A stretch of DNA of 64,000 nucleotides from an uncultured Spirochaetaceae bacterium (GTDB lineage: Bacteria; Spirochaetota; Spirochaetia; Treponematales; Treponemataceae): contig CACZPR010000042.1 in NCBI GenBank assembly GCA_902783155.1, forward strand, positions 1 through 64,000, given 5' to 3'. The notes beneath the pieces are model-generated. The model did no database searches. It had not been told where the DNA came from and worked only from the letters and a program-made list of their open reading frames with translations. The translations under genes and the position numbers were made by a program. Of this stretch, positions 1-6,757 are shown in pieces (positions within the stretch are counted from its first letter, which is position 1; each line of letters begins with the position of its first letter).

Positions 1-1
1 G

Positions 2-127
2 CATCAGTCCCTGAGTTTCCACGTTTTTTTGCAAATCAAAAATGCGAGCCTTCGCGAGCAAGTAATCATCAGTACGTGAGTTTCCACGTTTTTTGCGAAG
101 CAAAAATGCGAGCCTTCGCGAGCAAGT
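2..127. repeat. Two-copy imperfect tandem repeat (about 65 bp unit)
   Basis: The unit starts CATCAGT at 2 and again at 67. Both copies run through TGAGTTTCCACG, a T-run (7 versus 6 T), a short TTTGC/GCAAA-type hairpin and GCGAGCCTTCGCGAGCAAGT. The copies differ at only a few positions. The array may continue left of the window. No coding frame of substance covers it. This is a direct observation; its nature (REP-like, degenerate mobile element or part of an untranslated region) is unknown. Confidence 0.8.
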
Positions 128-161
128 GGAAACTCACAGAGCAAGACGCATCGCGTCTTGC
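76..161. repeat. Inverted repeats in the upstream repeat block
   Basis: GTGAGTTTCCAC at 76-87 is perfectly inverted as GTGGAAACTCAC at 126-137, enclosing the second copy of the tandem unit. A second hairpin follows at once: GCAAGACGC (141-149) with GCGTCTTGC (153-161), a 9-bp stem with a 3-base loop. Then come 3.5 copies of the heptamer TTGCGMC at 158-182, ending just before the promoter of the first gene. There is no U-tract after the stem, so it is not a typical terminator. Confidence 0.75.
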
Positions 162-189
162 GACTTGCGCCTTGCGACTTGCATAAATA

Positions 190-218
190 TTGACAATTGC
201 AATTGATTTTTGCATAAT
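190..218 (+). promoter_or_regulatory. Sigma-70 type promoter of the aminotransferase gene
   Basis: TTGACA at 190-195, a 17-base spacer and CATAAT at 213-218. The predicted transcript start (about 7 bases past the -10, near 225) lies only about 3 bases before the ATG at 228. There is no Shine-Dalgarno sequence, so the mRNA would be nearly leaderless. Confidence 0.75.
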
Positions 219-227
219 TAAACCATT

Positions 228-1523
228 ATGATTAACCCTTTAGCTAAAGAATTAAACGACATCCTCAAGGACACCACGCCCGGAGTCCTTCTTTCGGACC
301 TGGGAAACAGACTCTATTTCCCCAAAGGAATCATTGCCCAGAGCGGCGAAGCCAAAAAACTTGGAAAGACTGCAAACGGAACCATAGGAATGACCGTTAT
401 TGGCGGCACACCTGTCACCCTTCCTTCAATCCAGGAAAATGCACCCAACCTGACATCAAGGGAACTGGTCGCCTATGCCCCGACAGCAGGTTTCCCCGAA
501 CTCCGTGAGATGTGGAAGCAGGACATCATAAAAAAGAATCCTTTGCTGAAGGACAAAACATTTTCACTGCCAGTTCTGGTTCCGGGACTCACCGCAGGAA
601 TCTCGTATCTGGCTGACCTTTTTTTGGACGAGACCAAGCCGCTTGTTGCCGCCGACCCATCATGGGACAACTATGTTCTTATCGCATCCGCAAGACGCAA
701 TGCCGAATTCGTCCAGTTCCCGATGTTTGATGGCGAAGGAATAAATCTTTCGGGACTTGAAAAAACACTCAGGGAGCAGGCAAAATCCGGTTCAGTCCGT
801 GTGCTCCTAAATTTCCCGCAGAATCCATCTGGCTACAGCCCGACAGTTGACGAGGCAAAACAGATTGTCGCGATGGTCAAAAAACTTGCCGACGAGGGAA
901 CCAAGGTCATGGTCTGGTGCGACGATGCGTACTTTGGTCTTGATTACGAGGACAACATCGAGCGACAGTCGCTTTTTGCATATCTCGCGGATTTGAGTCC
1001 GAACATTCTTGCCGCAAAAATCGATGGACCAACAAAGGAAGATTTCGCATGGGGATTCCGCTCCGGTTTCATCACATTCAGCTGCAAGGGAATGAGCGAA
1101 GCACAGTACGATGCACTTGTCAAAAAACTGATGGGCGCAATCCGTTCGTCCGTGTCATGCTCCTCAACTCCACCGCAGACACTTTTGATGAAGGCGTTCG
1201 CAAATCCAAAGATGGAAGAAGAGAAGGCTACATTCCGCAAGGTGCTTGAAAAACGCTACAAGCTGGTCAAGAAATTTGTCAGCACACACAAGAGCGAAAA
1301 CATCCGCGCGCTTCCATTCAACTCAGGCTACTTCATGTCGTTCCATCTGGACAAAGTGGATGCAGAATCTCTCAGACAGAACTTGCTGAACGAAAGCGGA
1401 ATTGGTACAATATCAATCGACAGTCACACACTGCGCGTGGCTTTTTCAAGTCTTGAAGAGGATAAGATTGACATTGTATACAGCACCATCTACCAGACTG
1501 CCGACAGAATGGCTAAAAACTAA
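228..1523 (+). CDS. PLP-dependent aminotransferase, class I/II fold
   Basis: This 431-residue protein has the hallmarks of a fold-type I aminotransferase. NFPQNPSG (about 199-206) matches the NPxNPTG substrate/PLP motif. The DDAYFGLD segment carries the Asp/Tyr that contact the pyridine ring. A Lys in GPTKEDFAWGFRSG sits where the Schiff-base lysine precedes the GxRxG loop. TLRVAFSS near the C-terminus fits the carboxylate-binding arginine. The family transfers amino groups between amino acids and 2-oxo acids in the cytoplasm using pyridoxal phosphate; the substrate cannot be read from sequence. The ATG at 228 follows a consensus promoter with almost no leader and no ribosome-binding site. 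A lipoprotein gene starts one base after its stop, suggesting co-transcription. Confidence 0.85.
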   Translation: MINPLAKELNDILKDTTPGVLLSDLGNRLYFPKGIIAQSGEAKKLGKTANGTIGMTVIGGTPVTLPSIQENAPNLTSRELVAYAPTAGFPELREMWKQDIIKKNPLLKDKTFSLPVLVPGLTAGISYLADLFLDETKPLVAADPSWDNYVLIASARRNAEFVQFPMFDGEGINLSGLEKTLREQAKSGSVRVLLNFPQNPSGYSPTVDEAKQIVAMVKKLADEGTKVMVWCDDAYFGLDYEDNIERQSLFAYLADLSPNILAAKIDGPTKEDFAWGFRSGFITFSCKGMSEAQYDALVKKLMGAIRSSVSCSSTPPQTLLMKAFANPKMEEEKATFRKVLEKRYKLVKKFVSTHKSENIRALPFNSGYFMSFHLDKVDAESLRQNLLNESGIGTISIDSHTLRVAFSSLEEDKIDIVYSTIYQTADRMAKN

Positions 1524-1524
1524 G

Positions 1525-2808
1525 TTGACAGTTTTCAAAAAAATAAAAAGGGCGGGGGCAATTGTTGCTGCCGTCCTTGTTTCCACTTTCCAATTCGTCT
1601 CCTGCACAAAAAATGCTTCGACCATAATAATCTGGACGGACAGACAGGAGTTGGCCTCATACACAGAGCTTTTCAATCTCACGCACAAAAACATGAAGGC
1701 CGTCGCAATCTACAAGGAAAGTCCAATCGCATCGCTTCCACCGGAAAAAGATGAAATACAGCCGGACCTGATTATTGGTTCGTGGCTCAAAAGCTCCAAG
1801 ACAAGAAAATTCTTTTCACCGGTAGGCTATCTTTTTGATGAGGAAAAACTTTCCAAGGATGATTTCTACTCGCAGATGCTGGACTACGGAATCCTCAACA
1901 ACAAGCAATATCTGATTCCACTGAGCTTCAATCTTCCGATGATGGTTTTCACGGAGCAAAACGAAAGCCTTGTCGAAAACGACCACACGCTGACACCAGA
2001 AACCGTAATGATTGCCGGAGCAAAATTCAACGCGCAAAAGGACGATACCTATACCGCGATTGGGTACGCACCAAGCTGGGACATGGATTTTCTCTATGAG
2101 GCAACAAAGATTTTCGGCGCAAGCTACCAGGAAAAGGGTCTGGCATTTTCATTGAACGAGGCCGCGCTGAATTCGACTGTTGATTTTATGAGACAATGGA
2201 CATTCAATTTCAACACAAGCACGGCAACGGAAACCGACTTTCAGTTTAAATATCTATACATGCCAAAATTCAAGCAGGTTGCATCAGGAAGAACCGCATT
2301 TGTGTTTATGACCAGCGATGAATTTTTCACTCTGTCAAACGAGCAGGCACTTGGTCTTACATTCAGATGGCTTGTGAGCAATGAAGGCAAGGCAATGGTC
2401 GAGGACAGTCTTGTCACCATGGGGATTTTCCACAACGCACACAACAAAAAAGGGGCGGAGACTTTCATCCAGTGGATTTCCAACGAAGCCACGCAGACCG
2501 ATTTGATTACCAGACGGGAAACAATGAATCTTGACACGGTGACATTCGGAATTGCCGGTGGATTTTCCGCACTGAAGCAGGTAAACGCAAATGTATTCCC
2601 CGCGCACTACAGGGAGCTTCTTGGAAATCTTCCGGGAGAACAGTCGCTTGAACTGCCGCTGATTCTGCCCTACCGCTGGCCCGTCCTGAAAGAAAAAGTT
2701 CTGGACACATATCTCCAGACAACGACCGACACAGCCCTGGACCTTGCAAGCGACGAGTACGCATCAATAGAAACACTTGTCGAAGACAGCAAACGCTTTG
2801 CATACTAA
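1525..2808 (+). CDS. Solute-binding-like lipoprotein
   Basis: I place the start at TTG 1525, one base after the aminotransferase stop. From there the product begins with a textbook lipoprotein signal: Lys/Arg-rich n-region, hydrophobic stretch, then lipobox FVSC, giving about 427 residues. A longer frame back to 1402 would overlap the aminotransferase and bury the signal. After the Cys, the TIIIWTDR start, the PDLIIGSW segment and later Trp/Tyr-rich segments resemble periplasmic binding proteins of ABC sugar/solute transporters (extracellular solute-binding family 1-like). No permease or ATPase genes sit beside it, so it could serve a distant transporter or be a repurposed surface lipoprotein. 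No clear ribosome-binding site is seen; translation is probably coupled to the upstream gene. Confidence 0.7.
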   Translation: MTVFKKIKRAGAIVAAVLVSTFQFVSCTKNASTIIIWTDRQELASYTELFNLTHKNMKAVAIYKESPIASLPPEKDEIQPDLIIGSWLKSSKTRKFFSPVGYLFDEEKLSKDDFYSQMLDYGILNNKQYLIPLSFNLPMMVFTEQNESLVENDHTLTPETVMIAGAKFNAQKDDTYTAIGYAPSWDMDFLYEATKIFGASYQEKGLAFSLNEAALNSTVDFMRQWTFNFNTSTATETDFQFKYLYMPKFKQVASGRTAFVFMTSDEFFTLSNEQALGLTFRWLVSNEGKAMVEDSLVTMGIFHNAHNKKGAETFIQWISNEATQTDLITRRETMNLDTVTFGIAGGFSALKQVNANVFPAHYRELLGNLPGEQSLELPLILPYRWPVLKEKVLDTYLQTTTDTALDLASDEYASIETLVEDSKRFAY

Positions 2809-2855
2809 AGGGCATCCATAAAGAAAAGTTTTTTCACCACAGGCATTTTGAAATC

Positions 2856-2884
2856 TTGTAAAACAATAGATTCAGTGCTACAAT
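2856..2884 (+). promoter_or_regulatory. Promoter with extended -10, leaderless arrangement
   Basis: TTGTAA at 2856-2861, a 17-base spacer and TACAAT at 2879-2884, preceded by TGC (extended -10; AGTGCTACAAT). The predicted start is near 2891, immediately before the ATG at 2892, and no Shine-Dalgarno is present. Confidence 0.7.
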
Positions 2885-2891
2885 TTTGGGC

Positions 2892-4061
2892 ATGGAAGCA
2901 AAGTCTATTAACAATTACAAATGTCCAGCCTGTGGTGGCGGGCTGAATTTTAATCCGGCATCTGGAAAAATTGTCTGCGAATATTGCGACAGTTCTTATA
3001 CGGTTGAACAGATTGAAGAAATCTACAAGCCGGCGCAAACTAATGTTGATCCTGAGGGCGAGGGAAATTCCGACGACGCTCCGGAGCTTTCCGAAGACCA
3101 GTATGCCCCAGACGAAACACACTGGAACACGGATGAACTGAATTCCAACTGGGGTGAAGACAGCGGCAACATGAGGGAATACAACTGTCCTTCATGCGGC
3201 GCAAATCTTATCTGCGAGGCGACAACTGCCGCAACAAGCTGTCCGTATTGTGGAAATCCGACAATCATTGAAACACAGTTTGCAGGTTCTCTGCGTCCCG
3301 ACTACTGCATTCCGTTTAAAATCAAAAAAGAGGATGCAATCAACAATCTGAAAAATTTTTACAAAAAGAAGTTCCTTTTGCCCAAAACCTTCTCCGACCA
3401 AAATCATCTGGAAGAGATAAAGGGTGTCTACGTTCCTTTCTGGCTTTTTGACGGAACATCGGAAGGAACCGTTAATTTCCGGACATCATCATCCACAACC
3501 GTGAGACATGGAAACAAGGAGACCACGACCACAAGGTACTTCGACTGTGTGCGTTCAGGAAAAATTGATTTTACCAAAATCCCGGTTGACGCATCAGAAA
3601 AAATGCCCGACGACATGATGGATTCCCTGGAGCCTTTCGACTACAACGAGCTGAAAGAATTTTCCACCGCATACCTCCCCGGCTACCTTGCCGACAAATA
3701 TGATGTCACTGTTGACCAATGTTCAAAGCGCGCCCACAACCGATGCTCAAAAACATTTGTTGACTCAATGGAAGAAACTGTCACAGGCTACGACACATGC
3801 AAAGTCACGGGAACAAATATTTCAATCAAAAACGGAAAAGTCCATTACGCACTGATTCCAGTCTACCTTCTCTACACAAAATGGAACGACCAGAAATTCC
3901 TTTTTGCCGTCAACGGTCAGACTGGAAAGGTTGTTGGAAATCTGCCGATAAGCAAGGGTCGGTCATTCATCTTCTTCCTGATTAACTTCCTGCTTGGAAT
4001 TGGAATTGGAGCTGCGGTCGCGGCAATAGCCATGTTGATTATCAAATGGTTTGTTGACTGA
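2892..4061 (+). CDS. Double zinc-ribbon, C-terminally anchored membrane protein
   Basis: Two four-cysteine zinc ribbons are visible. CPACGG...CEYCDS lies near residues 11-33 and CPSCGA...CPYCGN near 100-121, separated by an acidic linker. A conserved middle part follows (KGVYVPFWLFDG and later) and one strong C-terminal membrane segment (LINFLLGIGIGAAVAAIAML). This architecture matches bacterial TFIIB-type zinc-ribbon membrane proteins that are often encoded with TPM-domain proteins, as here. Their function is not established. The start is ATG 2892; a TTG two codons earlier is less likely because the promoter places the transcript start at about 2891. The gene is 16-19 bases upstream of the TPM gene, so one operon is likely. 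Confidence 0.75.
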   Translation: MEAKSINNYKCPACGGGLNFNPASGKIVCEYCDSSYTVEQIEEIYKPAQTNVDPEGEGNSDDAPELSEDQYAPDETHWNTDELNSNWGEDSGNMREYNCPSCGANLICEATTAATSCPYCGNPTIIETQFAGSLRPDYCIPFKIKKEDAINNLKNFYKKKFLLPKTFSDQNHLEEIKGVYVPFWLFDGTSEGTVNFRTSSSTTVRHGNKETTTTRYFDCVRSGKIDFTKIPVDASEKMPDDMMDSLEPFDYNELKEFSTAYLPGYLADKYDVTVDQCSKRAHNRCSKTFVDSMEETVTGYDTCKVTGTNISIKNGKVHYALIPVYLLYTKWNDQKFLFAVNGQTGKVVGNLPISKGRSFIFFLINFLLGIGIGAAVAAIAMLIIKWFVD

Positions 4062-4080
4062 AAAGGAATTGGAGTGAATG

Positions 4081-5028
4081 ATGAAAAACAGAAAACTTAT
4101 TTTTACAATACTTGCGGTCCTAAGTTTTGGTCTGATTGCGGGTCCGGTTTTTGCGCAGAATGATTTCTACGACCTTGATGAGCTGGGCTTCGATTATGAT
4201 GGCGACTACGACGACTACGATGATTATGACGACTACGACGATTTGGACGATGCGTTTTATGAAAATCTTGAAGCAATTTCCGACAGGACTTTCCTCTTTG
4301 ATGAGGTGGGGCTTCTGTCGAGCGATGAGCAGGAAGAAATAGCGTCATATCTATTGTCCCTGTCCGCTGATTATGGGGTTGGAATGTACATAACCATAAT
4401 TGACGACTACGAGAAATATGGCTCAAACATCGAATCAGCAAATGAAAAAATTTTTGGACAGAGGAATTTTGGTCTGGGCAATGAAAGAAGTTCGCTTTCA
4501 TTTTTGATGTCCATGGGCGACAGAAGTTTTGATTTGGATGCGCATGGATATGGAAACGTTGCCTTCTCCGACAGCCGAAGGAACCAGCTCATAAATGCTT
4601 TTACACCGGACTTCAAAAACAACGACTGGTACAATGGATTTATCAGCTATCTTGAGACTGCCTATTATTATCTGGACCAGGACAGACAGGGCAATGTCAA
4701 TTATGAAACTGGACTGACCCAATACAACGCCATACAGGCAGAAAGAGGAAGGGAAGCAAACAGAAACAATTTCCTATTGGGCGGCGGTATAGCACTCTTG
4801 GTCGCATTGATTTTTGCCCTAATCCGTCTTGCGAGCGAAAAAAAGAAAATGAGGAACGTCGCATTTGCCACGGAGGCAGACTCCTATATCGCGGAAAGCG
4901 GAGTTGAGATGCATGAACAGAAGGATATCTACAAATATTCCACAACATTCACAAGGACAATAGAAACATCCTCCAGAAGTGGTGGCGGCGGAGGTGGCGG
5001 TCACTCACATTCCAGCGGACATTTTTAA
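4081..5028 (+). CDS. TPM-domain membrane protein with Asp/Tyr-rich linker
   Basis: Order of parts: signal peptide ending near VFAQN; an acidic tract of repeated Asp-Asp-Tyr codons; a TPM domain starting FLFDEVGLLSSDEQEEI and running to about residue 200; one transmembrane helix (LLGGGIALLVALIFALI); and a C-terminal tail with seven glycines followed by HSHSSGHF. TPM domains are found in membrane proteins of unclear role (phosphatase activity or protein quality control has been reported for some). The Gly-rich tail is common in the family. The domain would be extracytoplasmic. ATG codons occur at 4078 and 4081; GGAG at 4071-4074 gives better spacing to 4081. It pairs with the upstream zinc-ribbon gene. 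Confidence 0.75.
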   Translation: MKNRKLIFTILAVLSFGLIAGPVFAQNDFYDLDELGFDYDGDYDDYDDYDDYDDLDDAFYENLEAISDRTFLFDEVGLLSSDEQEEIASYLLSLSADYGVGMYITIIDDYEKYGSNIESANEKIFGQRNFGLGNERSSLSFLMSMGDRSFDLDAHGYGNVAFSDSRRNQLINAFTPDFKNNDWYNGFISYLETAYYYLDQDRQGNVNYETGLTQYNAIQAERGREANRNNFLLGGGIALLVALIFALIRLASEKKKMRNVAFATEADSYIAESGVEMHEQKDIYKYSTTFTRTIETSSRSGGGGGGGHSHSSGHF

Positions 5029-5037
5029 AAAACAAGA

Positions 5038-5072
5038 GGCTGTCGCAAGAACTTTGTGGCAGCCTTTTTTCT
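5038..5072. terminator. Bidirectional rho-independent terminator
   Basis: GGCTGTCGCAAG pairs with CTTTGTGGCAGCC (a 12-13 bp stem with G-U pairs). T6 follows on the plus strand, and a plus-strand A-run gives a T-run on the minus strand. It lies between the converging TPM and TraB-like genes and can serve both. Confidence 0.85.
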
Positions 5073-6071
5073 TTACTCAATCACACCATTTTCACGCAGG
5101 TAGTGGAAAACGGATTTGTTGCCGGCGAAATGGGCGCATCCTGCAAAGATGAAAGTCGTTCCACCTTCCTTTATCCACCCGGCAATTTTTTGGGACCAGG
5201 CCTTGTTTCGGTCGTACATCAAGGCGTTGTAGTAGGCTTCCTCAAATTCCTTCATCTCACCTTCTTTTGGGGTCATTTCTTCCTCGGTGATCTTTGCAAT
5301 CGCATCGATGTCGCCAGAAAGATATGCGTTGTAGAGAGTGGAAATGTATCTGTCATTGTTTTCTGGATGCACAATCTGGTCAAGGGTTCCTTTCAAAAGA
5401 TAAAGCTGCTGGTCATAATCACCAAAACTCAAAACATCAATCTGGGTTTCGAGAGTATCAAGTCCCTCCCACGGTTCTTCTTCCTCCGCAAGCTGCTGCA
5501 TAAGATACATGTCGATTCCGCTCACACCTTCCAGACCAGATTTTGAATACGCACCGGTGGAGAGCGCCTGAAGCATAACCCACGGCTCAAACATGGAAAG
5601 CGTAGTAACAACTTCCTCACCCAATGCCATGGCAGTCGCCTTTTCCTCTTCCGTCAGATAGTCCAGAACATTCCGACCGTCCGCAGCCTGCATTGATTCC
5701 ATCATCTTGTAGACCAGCTCGGACTGAATGTCCTCCATGTCGTCACTGGAGATTTCTGCGGCAACACGTTTCGCACTCCAAAATGCGTTCATCACGGATT
5801 CCGGCAGCGGGAAAAGCCTGTCGTCGCCAATGTGGATTGTTCCAAGCATGTAGACAGTGGCGGGGCGACCCTTTGAGTCAAATCCCGAAAGTTTCCAGAA
5901 CATCCTGTCGATATTTTCGAGCGTCGCTTTTTGTGTGGACGCATTTTCAATATTTCTATGCCTTGCAAAAAAATAGGGCTGCACAGTTACATTCGACTGC
6001 GCGAACGACATATTAATAGAAGAAAAAAGCAAAAAAACAATTGCGAAGACAAGTTTGCCACGATTTTTCAT
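5073..6071 (-). CDS. TraB/GumN family protein, secreted
   Basis: A 332-residue product from the ATG at 6071, which follows a strong AGGGGG ribosome-binding site and begins a clear signal peptide (MKNRGKLVFAIVFLLF... ending SFAQS). Upstream in-frame codons back to 6140 would spoil that signal. The TraB/GumN signature is present: GTIHIGDDRLFPLP near residue 75 and GCAHFAG near the C-terminus, the two paired GxxH boxes of the family. Members are proposed metal-dependent peptidases or hydrolases of the Tiki superfamily; activity here is inferred only. It is divergent from the lipoprotein gene at 6279. Confidence 0.8.
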   Translation of the reverse strand: MKNRGKLVFAIVFLLFSSINMSFAQSNVTVQPYFFARHRNIENASTQKATLENIDRMFWKLSGFDSKGRPATVYMLGTIHIGDDRLFPLPESVMNAFWSAKRVAAEISSDDMEDIQSELVYKMMESMQAADGRNVLDYLTEEEKATAMALGEEVVTTLSMFEPWVMLQALSTGAYSKSGLEGVSGIDMYLMQQLAEEEEPWEGLDTLETQIDVLSFGDYDQQLYLLKGTLDQIVHPENNDRYISTLYNAYLSGDIDAIAKITEEEMTPKEGEMKEFEEAYYNALMYDRNKAWSQKIAGWIKEGGTTFIFAGCAHFAGNKSVFHYLRENGVIE

Positions 6072-6102
6072 GGGAATCCCCCTCAAAAACAGATGATTCC
6101 CC

Positions 6103-6131
6103 ATTATAACAGAACGCCACAAAAATCGCAA
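6103..6131 (-). promoter_or_regulatory. Promoter of the TraB/GumN gene
   Basis: Read on the minus strand: TTGCGA (6131-6126), a 17-base spacer and TATAAT (6108-6103). The start would be near 6096, leaving a leader of about 25 bases that contains the AGGGGG ribosome-binding site before ATG 6071. Confidence 0.7.
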
Positions 6132-6156
6132 CTTGGCCATTATGGATAAATTTTCC

Positions 6157-6184
6157 TTGAATTTTCTATATAAATACTTACAAT
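6157..6184 (+). promoter_or_regulatory. Promoter of the lipoprotein gene at 6279
   Basis: TTGAAT (6157-6162), a 16-base spacer and TACAAT (6179-6184). The predicted start is near the A before a GGGGGG run at 6192-6197. The leader is then about 88 bases and includes a small inverted repeat GGATTT/AAATCC. Confidence 0.6.
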
Positions 6185-6278
6185 ATAGTTAGGGGGGATT
6201 TGGATTTGTAATTTAAATCCACAAAAGTTGTTATATCATGGAGAGAAATTCCCATTAAAGGGGACGGGAGGTTTTTTG

Positions 6279-6722
6279 ATGAAAAAATTGTTTAAGTTTG
6301 CGACGTTGGGAACCGTTCTGCTGGTCTCGATGTTTTTTGCAGGGTGCAAGAGCATTAACGCACTCAGTCTCAAGGGCTACGAATATAAAATGGACAGCAT
6401 AACACCAAGTGGCACAGGTTCATCTCCTGTACATGACATAAGCCCGCAGCAACACACATACTACGAAGATTATTCGACATTAAAATTCACAGGCGACAGA
6501 TCCGTAATCTGGCAGATTGAGGGAAACTCAGATGAGGGAACCTATGAAATCAATGAAACCTCGGAAACTGTGCAGATTACAATCAACGGAACAACCACAA
6601 CATTCTCGTACACAGGAAAAGGCAAAACACTTACCACAAGCTTGAACAATCTAGGAATGAGCTATACAGCAGATGGGCGACAGCCTTATACTGTTGTCTA
6701 TAAAATAAAAGGCAAACTGTAG
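6279..6722 (+). CDS. Small lipoprotein, lipocalin-like fold suspected
   Basis: The start at ATG 6279 is set by GGGAGG nine bases upstream and by a lipoprotein signal peptide (MKKLFKFATLG...FFAGC). The mature part of about 125 residues is Ser/Thr-rich with alternating polar and hydrophobic residues (beta-rich) and motifs such as GTYEINETSETVQITING. Such small Treponema lipoproteins often carry lipocalin-like or DUF-type beta barrels; I cannot name a family with certainty. It precedes the metallopeptidase lipoprotein by 35 bases on the same strand, so both are probably exported to the same compartment. Confidence 0.65.
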   Translation: MKKLFKFATLGTVLLVSMFFAGCKSINALSLKGYEYKMDSITPSGTGSSPVHDISPQQHTYYEDYSTLKFTGDRSVIWQIEGNSDEGTYEINETSETVQITINGTTTTFSYTGKGKTLTTSLNNLGMSYTADGRQPYTVVYKIKGKL

Positions 6723-6757
6723 TCCATCACCGAAAACATTCAAGGAGATTTCGTTTT

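Noticed and set aside
2-130. Possible CRISPR array
   Set aside because: Only two copies, and the whole 65-bp unit is repeated with no unique spacer; there are no cas genes in the window.
1402-1524. Longer N-terminus of the solute-binding-like lipoprotein
   Set aside because: It would overlap the aminotransferase by over 120 bases and place a lipoprotein signal in the middle of the protein.
4103-4501. 132-residue minus-strand frame inside the TPM gene
   Set aside because: It is an Arg/His-rich shadow of the TPM coding frame and has no start signal.
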